A stretch of DNA of 64,000 nt from Pseudomonas sp. Irchel 3A7. GTDB lineage: Bacteria > Pseudomonadota > Gammaproteobacteria > Pseudomonadales > Pseudomonadaceae. The notes below the pieces were generated by a model. The model saw only the letters and a list, made by a program, of their open reading frames with translations. It searched no databases and had not been told where the DNA came from. The stretch covers positions 62,001 to 126,000 of the forward strand of contig NZ_FYED01000013.1 of assembly GCF_900187565.1 (NCBI RefSeq), in the 5' to 3' direction. Within the stretch, counting starts at the first letter, position 1, and each line of letters starts with the position of its first letter. A program made the position numbers and the translations under genes. Positions 55,517-64,000 of the stretch are shown piece after piece.

Positions 55517-57451
55517 ATGAGTAAAGCGGACGCCTTCACACAGGCAGGGAAAACCGCGGTGTTGCAGAACATCCAGGGCACTTTGCAATTCCTTCAGCGC
55601 TTCCCGCCCTTCAACCAGATGGAACACGCGCACCTGGCGTACCTGGTCGAGCAATGTCAGCTGCGTTTTTATGGCCCCGGCGAGAGCATCATCAAGCCCG
55701 CCGATGGCCCGGTTGAGCACTTTTACGTCGTCAAGCAGGGTCGGGTGGTGGGCGAGCGTCCGCATTCGGCCAAGGGCGGCACCGAAACCACCTTCGAAAT
55801 CACCACCGGCGAATGCTTCCCTCTCGCCGCGCTGCTGGGTGAACGGGCGACCCGCACCGAACACCTGGCCGCCGAAGACACCTTTTGCCTACAGCTCAAT
55901 AAGCTGGCGTTCATCAAGCTATTCGCCATTTCCCACACCTTTCGCGACTTTGCCCTACGCGGCGTGAGCAGCCTGCTGGATCAGGTCAACCAGCAAGTCC
56001 AGCAAAAAGCCGTGGAAACCCTCGGCACCCAATACTCGCTCAACACCCGCCTGGGTGAGTTGGCCATGCGCCATCCGGTGACATGCAGCCCGGCCACGCC
56101 GTTGCGTGAAGCCGTGACCCTGATGCACGAGCAGCAGGTCGGCAGCATCGTGGTGGTCGATGAACACAAGGCGCCACTGGGGATTTTCACCCTGCGCGAT
56201 TTGCGCGAGGTGGTGGCGAACGGCACCGGTGATTTCACCGAGGCCATCGAGCGGCATATGACCCAGTCGCCGTTTTACCTGAGCCCGGATCACAGCGCGT
56301 TCGATGCAGCGATTGCCATGACCGAGCGACATATCGCCCACGTCTGCCTGGTCAAGGATCAGCGCTTGTGCGGCGTGGTCTCTGAACGGGATCTGTTTTC
56401 CCTGCAACGGGTTGACCTGGTGCACCTGGCCCGCACCATTCGCAATGCCCCCCGCGTGGAAAACCTGGTAGCGCTGCGTGGCGAGATCGGCCAGCTAGTG
56501 GAGCGCATGTTGGCCCACGGTGCGTCTTCGACGCAGATCACCCACATCATTACCCTGCTCAACGACCACACCGTGTGCCGGGTGATCGAACTGACCCTGG
56601 CCGAAAAAGGCGACCCCGGCGTACCGTTCAGCTGGCTGTGTTTCGGCAGCGAAGGTCGTCGCGAGCAGACGCTGCACACCGATCAGGACAACGGCATTCT
56701 GTTCGAAGCCCGGGACGCGGCCCATGCAGCGGAAATCCGTGGCAAATTGCTGCCCATCGCGCACCAGATCAACCACAGTCTGGCGCTGTGCGGCTTCACA
56801 CTGTGCAAGGGAAACATCATGGCCGGCAATCCCGAGCTGTGTCTGTCCCGGGTCGAATGGGCACGTCGCTTTGCCGCGTTTATCCGCGAGGCGACGCCGG
56901 AAAACCTGCTGGGTTCGAGCATCTATTTCGATTTGCGCGTGGTCTGGGGTAGCGAGCAAGGCTGTGAGCAGTTGCGTCGCGGGATTCTCGATCAGGTCGG
57001 CGACAACCGCCTGTTTCAGCGCATGATGGCCGAGAACGCATTGCGCAATCGCCCACCCGTAGGCCGTTTCCGTGAGTTCGTGCTGGCGCGCAAGAATGGC
57101 GAGAAAGCCACCCTGGACCTGAAGATCCAGGGCCTGACGCCTTTTGTCGACGGCGCCCGACTGCTGGCCCTGGCCCATGGCATCGAGACCAACAATACTC
57201 TGGAGCGGTTTCGCCAACTGGTCGATAAAGAGGTCATCGAGCCGCTGGACGGCGCGGCGTACGAAGAGGCCTATCACTTCATCCAGCAAACCCGCATGCA
57301 GCAACATCAGCTACAGACCCGGGAAAATCTGCCCTACTCCAACCGGGTCGATCCGGATAGCCTCAATCATCTGGACCGGCGGATCCTGCGCGAATCCCTG
57401 CGCCAGGCGCAACGCCTGCAAAGCAGCCTGACCCTGCGGTATCAGTTATGA
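55517..57451 (+). CDS. cNMP-binding/CBS/DUF294 nucleotidyltransferase-like protein
   Basis: A 644-aa cytoplasmic protein with three parts: a cyclic-nucleotide-binding type domain (about 25-145: FPPFNQMEHAHLAYLVEQC, FYVVKQGRVVG, FPLAALLGERATRT), a CBS pair (about 180-300: AMRHPVTCSPATPLREAVTLM, HMTQSPFYLSP) and a DUF294 nucleotidyltransferase-type domain with GSEGRREQTLHTDQDNGILF near 380. The frame is open far upstream; ATG 55511 or 55517 fits the end of the promoter region, without a clear ribosome-binding site. It overlaps the exonuclease gene by 4 nt, a pairing often seen in pseudomonads. Substrate is unknown. Confidence 0.85.
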   Translation: MSKADAFTQAGKTAVLQNIQGTLQFLQRFPPFNQMEHAHLAYLVEQCQLRFYGPGESIIKPADGPVEHFYVVKQGRVVGERPHSAKGGTETTFEITTGECFPLAALLGERATRTEHLAAEDTFCLQLNKLAFIKLFAISHTFRDFALRGVSSLLDQVNQQVQQKAVETLGTQYSLNTRLGELAMRHPVTCSPATPLREAVTLMHEQQVGSIVVVDEHKAPLGIFTLRDLREVVANGTGDFTEAIERHMTQSPFYLSPDHSAFDAAIAMTERHIAHVCLVKDQRLCGVVSERDLFSLQRVDLVHLARTIRNAPRVENLVALRGEIGQLVERMLAHGASSTQITHIITLLNDHTVCRVIELTLAEKGDPGVPFSWLCFGSEGRREQTLHTDQDNGILFEARDAAHAAEIRGKLLPIAHQINHSLALCGFTLCKGNIMAGNPELCLSRVEWARRFAAFIREATPENLLGSSIYFDLRVVWGSEQGCEQLRRGILDQVGDNRLFQRMMAENALRNRPPVGRFREFVLARKNGEKATLDLKIQGLTPFVDGARLLALAHGIETNNTLERFRQLVDKEVIEPLDGAAYEEAYHFIQQTRMQQHQLQTRENLPYSNRVDPDSLNHLDRRILRESLRQAQRLQSSLTLRYQL

Positions 57452-58155
57452 GTCTGTTTTCATGGCTGCGCCCGGCCAGCCCGATTTTGACCGGGGAACT
57501 GCAACAGCGTCTGCAACGCTTGCCGACGGCGACCGCGCTGAGCGAGTGCAGCCTGCGCGAACAACGCTGGGTGGTGCTCGATCTGGAAACCACCGGGCTG
57601 AACCTGAACAAGGATCGGGTGCTGTCCATCGGCGCGGTGGTGATCGAGGATGGCGCGATCGATTTCAGTCAGCAGTTCGAACGCACCCTGCAATGCGCCG
57701 AACTCAAACTCGGCCCCAGCGTTTTGATTCACGGCCTGGCGCCCAGCGCAATTGCCGCCGGCAGCGAACCGGCGCACGCGTTACTCGATTTCATGGAGTT
57801 CGTCGGCGACAGTCCGTTGCTGGCCTTTCATGCGCCGTTCGACCAGCACATGCTCGGGCGCGCCCTGAAAGATCACTTGGGCTACAAGTTGCAGCATGCC
57901 TTTCTGGATGTGGCCGATATCGCACCGCTGCTGTGCCCGCACGCCAACATCCGCGAGGCCGGGCTGGATGAGTGGATCGACTGGTTCAAGCTGGAAGTCT
58001 TCGAGCGCCACAACGCCAGCGCCGATGCCCTGGCCACCGCCGAACTGGCGCTGATCCTGTTCAGCCGGGCGCGGCAGCAGCAGGTGCATAGCCCGTTGAA
58101 TTTGCAGCAGCGGTTGAATCAGTGGAAGCGGCGCCAGAGTACGCCGTCCTTCTGA
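57448..58155 (+). CDS. DnaQ-like 3'-5' exonuclease
   Basis: A 235-aa DEDDh exonuclease: D45 and E47 in VVLDLETTGLNL, D132 in LAFHAPFDQHML, H188 and D193 in HNASADALATAEL. All catalytic positions are present. It is not the polymerase III epsilon subunit (no clamp-binding context) but the stand-alone type coupled to the DUF294 protein, with overlap ATGA at 57448-57451. It may process DNA or RNA in a signalling context; the substrate is not known from the sequence. Confidence 0.88.
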   Translation: MSLFSWLRPASPILTGELQQRLQRLPTATALSECSLREQRWVVLDLETTGLNLNKDRVLSIGAVVIEDGAIDFSQQFERTLQCAELKLGPSVLIHGLAPSAIAAGSEPAHALLDFMEFVGDSPLLAFHAPFDQHMLGRALKDHLGYKLQHAFLDVADIAPLLCPHANIREAGLDEWIDWFKLEVFERHNASADALATAELALILFSRARQQQVHSPLNLQQRLNQWKRRQSTPSF

Positions 58156-58177
58156 CATTCGGTGACTGTACCGGCCT

Positions 58178-58270
58178 CTTCGCGGGCAAGCCACGCTCCC
58201 ACAGGTTTTGTGTTGTGCGCTGATTTTGTGAACGACTCGAAACCTGTGGGAGCGTGGCTTGCCCGCGAAG
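58178..58270. repeat. REP pair forming a perfect 31-bp inverted repeat
   Basis: Arms 58178-58208 and 58240-58270 are exact reverse complements over 31 bp (starting CTTCGCGGGCAAGCC). The subclass differs from the common GAGCAGGCTCGC type. It may also terminate transcription from the exonuclease gene. Confidence 0.9.
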
Positions 58271-58353
58271 AACGATAACGCGGTCCAACTGCCCCCCCCT
58301 CAAAAAACACCCGACCAACGCCAATTGCTTTACCTCCCCCGCCTCTGACACAA

Positions 58354-58374
58354 TCGCGAACAATTCTCGTTAGT
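58354..58374. promoter_or_regulatory. Possible Fur site upstream of the sigma factor gene
   Basis: TCGCGAACAATTCTCGTTAG is a partial match to Fur boxes (TTCTC-type right half; weak left half), 27 nt before the GTG start. Expected for an iron-regulated FecI-type gene, but the match is imperfect. Confidence 0.35.
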
Positions 58375-58400
58375 TAACACTTCCCAATCGGTGATGCTGC

Positions 58401-58919
58401 GTGTCGTCAGTCCCAAGCCCTCAAAGTGAGCTCGTCGGTGCGCTATATCGCGACCATCGCGGTTGGCTATTGGCCTGGCTTCGTCGCAATGTCGCCTGCC
58501 CGCAACGGGCCGAAGACCTGAGCCAGGACACCTTCGTGCGCTTGCTGGGCCGTGAAGCGTTGAAGGAACCCCGCGAACCCCGGGCGTTTCTGGTGGCGAT
58601 TGCCAAGGGCCTGCTGTTTGATTATTTTCGCCGCGCCGCGCTGGAACAGGCCTACCTCACCGAATTGATGCTGATTCCCGAAGCCGAGCAACCGTCGGTG
58701 GAAGAACAGCAAATGATCCTCGAAGACCTGAAAAACATCGATCGCCTGCTCGGCAAGTTGTCGAGCAAGGCCCGAGCGGCGTTTCTCTACAACCGTCTCG
58801 ACGGCCTGGGCCACGCGGAAATCGCCGAGCGCCTCGGTGTGTCGGTGCCCCGCGTGCGCCAGTACCTGGCCCAGGGCATCCGTCAGTGCTACATCGCGTT
58901 GTACGGGGAGCCGACATGA
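58401..58919 (+). CDS. FecI-like ECF sigma factor
   Basis: A 172-aa ECF sigma factor. Region 2 (SELVGALYRDHRGWLLAWLRRN, AEDLSQDTFVRLL) and region 4 (LSSKARAAFLYNRLDGLGHAEIAERLGVSVPRVRQYLAQ) are complete. It starts at GTG 58401. Its stop overlaps the FecR-like gene (ATGA). It is expected to transcribe the downstream receptor gene when the siderophore signal is received through FecR. Confidence 0.92.
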   Translation: MSSVPSPQSELVGALYRDHRGWLLAWLRRNVACPQRAEDLSQDTFVRLLGREALKEPREPRAFLVAIAKGLLFDYFRRAALEQAYLTELMLIPEAEQPSVEEQQMILEDLKNIDRLLGKLSSKARAAFLYNRLDGLGHAEIAERLGVSVPRVRQYLAQGIRQCYIALYGEPT

Positions 58920-59890
58920 GCCCGGTCAGTTCCAAACCGGTATCGGCGCAGGTCCTGGACGCGGCGATCGCCTGGCAATTGTCGCTGGATTCGGCCAACC
59001 CGGTGGAGCGCGAAGAATTCGCCAAATGGCATGCCGCCCACGAGGAGCATGCGCGGGCCTGGCGTCAGTTGGGCATGCTCGATCAACGCTTCAACGTCGC
59101 CAGCGGCCCGGCCCGCACCGCCCTGCTGCAATCGCGCGCAGGCATTCGCCGACGGGTGCGCAGGCTCGGCAGCGGTCTGGCCAGTGTCGTCGCGGTGATC
59201 GGCCTGGTGTTGTTTGCCAGTGAGCGTTACCTGCCGGTCGACTATTGGCTGGCCGACCAACGCACCGCCACCGGCGAGCAACGCACCCTTCGCCTGACCG
59301 ACGGCACGCTGATCAACCTCAATACCCACAGTGCCGTGGACGTGCGCTTCGATGAGAAGCAACGGCTGATCATCCTGCAGGAAGGGGAAATCCTCGTCGA
59401 GACCGGTCACGGCGACAACCGGCCGTTCATCGTCGAAACCCGTGAAGGCAGCATGCGCGCGCTGGGTACGCGGTTCCTGGTCAAGCGCGAAGAACAAGGC
59501 ACGCGCCTGAGCGTGTTGCAGTCCGCGGTGGCTGCCCATCCGCAAGCGAGCCCTGACGAGCAAATTCTGCGCGAAGGTCAGCAAGTGCTGATCCGCAACG
59601 ACGGCCTGGGACCGGTTGCCGCGCTCAACCAGGGCGCCGATGCCTGGACCCGCGGCATGCTGGTGGTGGACAACGCACGCCTGGAAGACCTGGTGCACGA
59701 ACTCGGTCGCTATCGCCAGGGACATTTGGGAGTGGCCCCGGAAGTGGCCGACCTGCGGATCACCGGCAGCTTCCCGCTCAAAGACACCGACCTGGCCCTG
59801 AACGCCCTGCTGCCGACATTGCCGGTGCAGATCGAACAGCGTACGCCGTGGTGGGTGAAGGTGGCGGCGAAAACCGAGGTCAAGCCCTGA
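58916..59890 (+). CDS. FecR-like anti-sigma/sigma regulator
   Basis: A 324-aa inner-membrane regulator: an N-terminal cytoplasmic domain (LDAAIAWQLSLDSANPVEREEFAKWHAAHEEHARAW), one membrane helix near 90-106 (LASVVAVIGLVLFASE) and a periplasmic FecR domain (RTATGEQRTLRLTDGTLINLNTHSAVDV, GDNRPFIVET). The C-terminal part contacts the receptor's STN domain. It overlaps the sigma gene by 4 nt and lies 143 nt before the receptor gene. Confidence 0.92.
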   Translation: MSPVSSKPVSAQVLDAAIAWQLSLDSANPVEREEFAKWHAAHEEHARAWRQLGMLDQRFNVASGPARTALLQSRAGIRRRVRRLGSGLASVVAVIGLVLFASERYLPVDYWLADQRTATGEQRTLRLTDGTLINLNTHSAVDVRFDEKQRLIILQEGEILVETGHGDNRPFIVETREGSMRALGTRFLVKREEQGTRLSVLQSAVAAHPQASPDEQILREGQQVLIRNDGLGPVAALNQGADAWTRGMLVVDNARLEDLVHELGRYRQGHLGVAPEVADLRITGSFPLKDTDLALNALLPTLPVQIEQRTPWWVKVAAKTEVKP

Positions 59891-60033
59891 TTTTATGGTG
59901 GCTTGCCCGCGATAGCGCCATCAGCCTCACCACAGATTGATGAATCGAAATTATTTTCATCCAGCCCTATCACTTTTTGATTTTCGTTCGGCACGTAGGC
60001 AATTGAGAAGTATTCACTTTCAGGAGCCGCTGT

Positions 60034-62460
60034 ATGTCCCGTTCGCTAGACACCTTGTTGCGCCCCAGTTTGCTGGCGGTTGCCATTGCCCTTTGCACCC
60101 CTTTGGCCAGCAGCCAACTGATCGCCGCTGAACAGGCATCCAGCATTCGCGCCTACAACTTGCCCGCCGCGCCATTGGCCAGCACCCTGAACCAGATCGC
60201 CAGTCAAGCCGGTCTGGCGCTGTCGTTGAATCCATCGCTGGCCGCGGGCAAGACGTCCGCCCCGGTCAAAGGCCAGTTCGATGCCGCCGGCGCCCTGCAA
60301 GAAGCCTTGCGCGGTACCGGCCTGCAGCTGGAACAGAGCGGCGGCACCTACACCCTGGTGGCCGTGCCCGAAGGCGCGATGGCCCTGCCGGCCACCAGCG
60401 TGATCGGCGTGGAAAACACCGAAAGCGCCTGGGGCCCGGTTGAAGGGTATGTGGCCAAGCGCACCGCCGCCGGCACCAAGACCGACACCGCACTGGTCGA
60501 AGTCCCCCGTTCGATCTCGATTGCCACCCGCGAGCAAATGGACGACCGCAACGTACACAGCCTCGACGACGCCGTGCGCTACATGCCCGGCATCACCGCC
60601 AGCAGCTATGGCAGCGACACCCGTGCAGACTGGATACGTGTGCGCGGCTTCGAACCGACCCAGTTCCTCGATGGTCTGCCACTGCCAAAAGGTGTGTACG
60701 CCAACCCGAAACAGGAAACCTGGAACCTCGACCGCCTCGCCCTGCTGCGTGGCCCGGCCTCGTCGATCTACGGCCAGACCCCGCCGGGCGGTCTGCTGGA
60801 CATGGTCAGCCGTCGTCCCAGCGCTGAATCGAGCAACGAAATCCAGCTGCAATACGGCAGCGACAATCATCGCCAGATCAACTTCGCCAGCACCGGCAAG
60901 ATCGACGATGAAGGTCAATTCCTCTACAGCCTCAGCGGCGTGGTGCGCGACAGCGGCACCCAGATCGACCACGTCGACAACAAGCGCTACAACATTGCGC
61001 CGAGCGTGACCTGGAACATCGACGAAGACACCAAATTCACCTTGCTCACGCAATTCACCCGTGACGATACCGGCATCACCAGCCAGTTCCTGCCGATCCA
61101 GGGCACCAAGATCAACATGCCGTTCGGCGATGTTTCCCACCACAAGAACCTGGGCGACCCGGACTGGGAATACTACGACCGCACCTACTACGCGCTGGGC
61201 TACGCCTTCGAGCATCGCCTCAACGATGTCTGGCAGTTCCGCCAGAACCTGCGTTATACCAAGTCCGACCTGTCCTTCCAGGGCATCACCGTCGGCGCGT
61301 ACCCGTTCACCATGGTCGACGACGAAGGCAACGTAGGTCGTTCGACCACCAGCGTCGACGAAGACATCAGCCAGTTCGCCGTGGACAACAACTTCCAGGC
61401 CGACTTCGATACGGGCGAAATTCGTCACACTCTGCTGATCGGTCTCGATCATCAGCGCAGCAACACCAACTACACGTCGATTTTCGGCAGCGCTCCGCCC
61501 ACCAACGTCAACAACCCGATTTATGGTCAACCCATCGTTCGGCCACCGCGCTCGTCGGCGTTCTATGACTACGATCAGAAGACCTACCAGACCGGCCTGT
61601 ACATTCAGGACCAGATGGCCCTCGACCGTTGGCGCCTGACCCTGGGTGGTCGCGAGGACTGGGTTCACACCGGCACCAAGTTCTTCAACAAGGGCGATGC
61701 CACCAACACCGAGCGCGACACCAACTTCAGCGGCAACGCAGCGATCAGCTACGTGTTCGATAACGGCTTCGTCCCGTACCTGTCGTATGCCGAATCGTTC
61801 CAGCCGACCAGCAACGCCACGGCCTCGCCGACCGATTCGTTCAAGCCGACCGAAGGCGAGCAATGGGAGCTGGGCATCAAGTACCAGCCACCGGGCAGCA
61901 ACACGTTGCTGAGCGCCGCGGTGTATGACCTGACCCAGAAAAACGTCTCCGTCACCACCACCAACTCGGATAACGTCTCGATCACCAGCCAGACCGGTGA
62001 AGTGAAAGTCAAAGGCCTGGAGCTGGAAGCAGTGTCCGACGTGACCGAGAACCTCAAGGTCATCGCGGCTTACACCCTGGCCAAGTCCGAAGTGCAAAAA
62101 GGCGATTTCAAAGGCAATCGCCTGCAATTGATGCCTAACCAACAGGCTTCGCTGTGGGCCGACTACACCTGGCACAACGGCGTGCTGGACGGCTTCGGCA
62201 TCGGCGCCGGCGCGCGTTACACCGGCAACACCTACGGCGACCAGGGCAATACCTGGCTGGGCAAGGCTGACGCCTACACCGTGTTCGATGCGGCGGTCCA
62301 TTACGACCTGGGGCGCCTGGATAACAGCCTCAAAGGTGCCTCGCTGGCTGTGAACGCAACCAACCTGTTCGACAAGGATTACATCTCCACCTGCGACGGT
62401 TTCTATTGCTACTACGGCGACCAACGCAGTGTCGTGGCCAGTGCCACCTACAAGTGGTAA
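60034..62460 (+). CDS. TonB-dependent siderophore receptor with STN signalling domain
   Basis: An 808-aa outer-membrane receptor: signal peptide (to about AAE 33-35), STN domain (about 37-112: IRAYNLPAAPLASTLNQIASQAGLALS), plug (VPRSISIATREQMDDRNVHSLDDAVRYMPGI onward, with GPASSIYGQTPPGGLLDMVSRRP) and a 22-strand barrel ending in aromatic TYKW. The STN domain and upstream FecI/FecR genes mark it as a signal-transducing receptor. The plug and barrel resemble ferrichrome/hydroxamate-type receptors, but the ligand cannot be fixed by eye. AGGAG lies ahead of ATG 60034. Confidence 0.92.
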   Translation: MSRSLDTLLRPSLLAVAIALCTPLASSQLIAAEQASSIRAYNLPAAPLASTLNQIASQAGLALSLNPSLAAGKTSAPVKGQFDAAGALQEALRGTGLQLEQSGGTYTLVAVPEGAMALPATSVIGVENTESAWGPVEGYVAKRTAAGTKTDTALVEVPRSISIATREQMDDRNVHSLDDAVRYMPGITASSYGSDTRADWIRVRGFEPTQFLDGLPLPKGVYANPKQETWNLDRLALLRGPASSIYGQTPPGGLLDMVSRRPSAESSNEIQLQYGSDNHRQINFASTGKIDDEGQFLYSLSGVVRDSGTQIDHVDNKRYNIAPSVTWNIDEDTKFTLLTQFTRDDTGITSQFLPIQGTKINMPFGDVSHHKNLGDPDWEYYDRTYYALGYAFEHRLNDVWQFRQNLRYTKSDLSFQGITVGAYPFTMVDDEGNVGRSTTSVDEDISQFAVDNNFQADFDTGEIRHTLLIGLDHQRSNTNYTSIFGSAPPTNVNNPIYGQPIVRPPRSSAFYDYDQKTYQTGLYIQDQMALDRWRLTLGGREDWVHTGTKFFNKGDATNTERDTNFSGNAAISYVFDNGFVPYLSYAESFQPTSNATASPTDSFKPTEGEQWELGIKYQPPGSNTLLSAAVYDLTQKNVSVTTTNSDNVSITSQTGEVKVKGLELEAVSDVTENLKVIAAYTLAKSEVQKGDFKGNRLQLMPNQQASLWADYTWHNGVLDGFGIGAGARYTGNTYGDQGNTWLGKADAYTVFDAAVHYDLGRLDNSLKGASLAVNATNLFDKDYISTCDGFYCYYGDQRSVVASATYKW

Positions 62461-62489
62461 CGGCTTGATCTGACACGCCCAGTACCCAG

Positions 62490-62508
62490 GCCGTCCAGCA
62501 AGGACGGC
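62490..62508 (+). terminator. Weak hairpin after the receptor gene
   Basis: GCCGTCC (62490-62496), 5-nt loop, GGACGGC (62502-62508), followed by TTTGGT. It may lower read-through into the PepSY gene. Confidence 0.5.
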
Positions 62509-62532
62509 TTTGGTATTTCTGAAGGTCATGAA

Positions 62533-63663
62533 ATGAAAAGTAAAACAATTCGCCGCTGGTCCTTCGTCCACACCTGGACCAGCCTGATCTGCACCGTGTT
62601 TTTGCTGTTGCTGGCACTGACCGGCCTGCCGCTGATCTTCCACCACGAGATCGACCACTTGCTGGGCGATGCCGCCGAGTTGAAGCAAATGCCGGCGGAC
62701 ACCCCGCAGCTGAATTTGCAGCAGCTTGTGCTGGCAGCTGAAAAGCATCGCCCGGGCGAAGTCATGCAGTATTTCGGTTTCGACGAAGACGAGCCGAACG
62801 CCGCGATCGCGATCATGGCGCCCACCGCCGGCACCGAACCGAACTCGTCCCACACCTTCATGCTCGACGCCCGCACCGGTGAAGCGCTGGAGATGCCGTC
62901 GGCCAATGGCGGCTTCATGATGCTCATGCTGCGCCTGCACGTGGACATGTTCGCGGGGCTGCCGGGCAAGCTGTTGCTGGCTTTCATGGGCCTGCTGTTC
63001 GTGATCGCGATCGTGTCCGGCACCGTGCTGTACCTGCCGTTCATGCGCCGCTTGAAATTCGCCACTGTGCGCCAGGACAAATCCACCCGCCTGCGCTGGC
63101 TCGATCTGCATAACCTGATCGGCGTCGTGACCTTGACCTGGGCTTTAGTGGTCGGCGTGACCGGCGTCATCAGTGCCTGCGCCGACCTGCTCATCGCCGC
63201 ATGGCGCAATGACAGCCTCAGTGCGATGGTCGCGCCGTACCGCGATGCGCCACCGCTGACGCAACTGGCGCCCGCCACGCGCTTGCTCGACATCGCCAAG
63301 GAGGTTGCACCGGGCATGCAGCCTGACTTCATTGCCTTCCCCGGCACACGCTTTTCCAGCGAGCACCATTACGCGGTGTTCATGAAAGGCAGCACGCACC
63401 TGACCTCGCACCTGCTGACGCCCGTGTTGATCGACGCCAGCACCCTGCAAGTCACCGCTGTGGCCGAACGTCCGTGGTACATGGACGCCATGGGCATGTC
63501 GCAGCCACTGCATTTCGGTGACTACGGCGGCATGCCGATGCAAATCCTCTGGGCGACCCTGGATGTGCTGACCATCATTGTGCTCGGCAGTGGGGTTTAC
63601 CTGTGGGTCGTGCGGCGCAAGGCGGCAAAACCCGTGCTGGAAAACGCGGAGAAGGTGGCATGA
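62533..63663 (+). CDS. PepSY-domain membrane protein (siderophore utilisation type)
   Basis: A 376-aa protein with about four membrane helices: SLICTVFLLLLALTGLPLIF (near 19-38), LLLAFMGLLFVIAIVSGTVL (about 151-170), LTWALVVGVTGVISACADLL and a C-terminal LDVLTIIVLGSGVYLWVVRR. Periplasmic PepSY parts lie between. Such proteins next to TonB receptors (PiuB/FpvG-like group) are thought to reduce ferric siderophore in the periplasm. It overlaps the next small gene by 4 nt. Confidence 0.88.
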   Translation: MKSKTIRRWSFVHTWTSLICTVFLLLLALTGLPLIFHHEIDHLLGDAAELKQMPADTPQLNLQQLVLAAEKHRPGEVMQYFGFDEDEPNAAIAIMAPTAGTEPNSSHTFMLDARTGEALEMPSANGGFMMLMLRLHVDMFAGLPGKLLLAFMGLLFVIAIVSGTVLYLPFMRRLKFATVRQDKSTRLRWLDLHNLIGVVTLTWALVVGVTGVISACADLLIAAWRNDSLSAMVAPYRDAPPLTQLAPATRLLDIAKEVAPGMQPDFIAFPGTRFSSEHHYAVFMKGSTHLTSHLLTPVLIDASTLQVTAVAERPWYMDAMGMSQPLHFGDYGGMPMQILWATLDVLTIIVLGSGVYLWVVRRKAAKPVLENAEKVA

Positions 63664-63839
63664 AACCCCGGCAGTCAAGCTTCTGGAAGGTCTTCGCCAC
63701 GCCCACCGTCATCGCCCTGTTCAGCGCAGCGGGGTTGTTCGCCGCCTTGCTCGGCGATGGTGTGTGGGATGCCTTGAGTTGGCTCGGCTTGGGCATACCC
63801 GCCGTCCTCGCCTTGCGCGGTCTGCTGCAACGCCGCTGA
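63660..63839 (+). CDS. 59-aa membrane protein of the iron locus
   Basis: ATG 63660 overlaps the PepSY stop (ATGA), deciding the start over an upstream frame. Two membrane helices: PTVIALFSAAGLFAALLGDG and DALSWLGLGIPAVLALRGLL. Small proteins of this kind commonly follow PepSY genes in pseudomonads; a partner role in siderophore reduction is inferred. Confidence 0.75.
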   Translation: MKPRQSSFWKVFATPTVIALFSAAGLFAALLGDGVWDALSWLGLGIPAVLALRGLLQRR

Positions 63840-63850
63840 ACACAGATAAC

Positions 63851-63944
63851 CCTGTGGGAGCGAGCCTGCTCGCGAATGCGGTGTGTCATCCAGCATTGAT
63901 GCAGATTGGCACGCCCTTTTCGCGAGCAGGCTCGCTCCCACAGG
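63851..63944. repeat. REP pair at the right end of the window
   Basis: CCTGTGGGAGCGAGCCTGCT (from 63851) and the inverse TTCGCGAGCAGGCTCGCTCC with CACAGG, ending 63944. The last 56 bases of the window show nothing further. Confidence 0.85.
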
Positions 63945-64000
63945 GGATCAGTGTGTCTGGGTGATATTGAGCTATCCCCTCAACGCGCTATGCTGCCTCG

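Noticed and set aside
60046..63111. 1021-aa open frame on the - strand across the receptor and PepSY genes
   Set aside because: It runs antisense to two clear genes with conserved domains; high GC codon bias on the + strand produces stop-free antisense frames. It has no recognisable domain or promoter.
11493..63944. CRISPR array from the many short repeats
   Set aside because: The repeats are scattered singly or as inverted pairs between genes, without regular spacers or cas genes; they are REP elements.

Overview
The window is chromosomal DNA of a fluorescent-group Pseudomonas. The evidence is the bioB/bioF/bioH/bioC/bioD block beside fadE-type acyl-CoA dehydrogenases, the comF-modE-srkA-rarD-glcB order, a davB-davA lysine catabolic pair next to pqqFABCDE, and the dense GTGGGAGCGAGC-type REP repeats typical of this group.

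Bases 1-9985 are the right-hand part of an integrated mobile element; its left end lies outside the window. It ends at a 49-nt 3' fragment of tRNA-Met (CAT anticodon), the classic displaced attachment-site copy. It carries a small excisionase/AlpA-like gene, a large primase-helicase, an iteron-like candidate origin, a long run of tightly packed, mostly unknown small genes on the + strand, and a toxin-like gene pair near the right end. Within the run is a scaffold-like protein, a very basic 31-aa peptide, a decoration-like protein and a terminase-small-subunit-like protein. No major capsid, portal, tail or large terminase gene is visible. I read it as a phage satellite (parasitic island) that remodels a helper's capsid; this is an inference.

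Bases 10-12 kb are an accessory strip: a higBA-type toxin-antitoxin pair, a DUF3077-type gene behind a strongly structured leader, and a stand-alone HExxH protein. Bases 12.3-29.5 kb form a PQQ and lysine region: membrane glucose dehydrogenase (gcd, - strand), an Lrp-type regulator, davB, davA, pqqF, pqqA-E, an S9 peptidase, then (after a small membrane protein and a second toxin-antitoxin pair) a class III aminotransferase and a LysR regulator. The PQQ-dependent enzyme sits beside the cofactor pathway.

Bases 29.7-40 kb hold three acyl-CoA dehydrogenase paralogs, a membrane diguanylate cyclase and a di-haem peroxidase-like protein. A tandem PsrA-like operator lies upstream of the third dehydrogenase. 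Bases 40-45 kb are the biotin genes, with a BirA-like operator between bioB and comF. Bases 45-58 kb run comF, modE, a Tat-exported PhoX-type phosphatase, srkA, rarD, an ACT-domain regulator, glcB, a response regulator, a cNMP/CBS/nucleotidyltransferase protein and a DnaQ-type exonuclease. Bases 58-64 kb are an iron-uptake locus: FecI-like sigma factor, FecR-like regulator, TonB-dependent siderophore receptor, PepSY membrane protein and a 59-aa membrane protein.

At least thirteen inverted REP pairs punctuate the core genome from 11.5 kb on; none is found inside the element.
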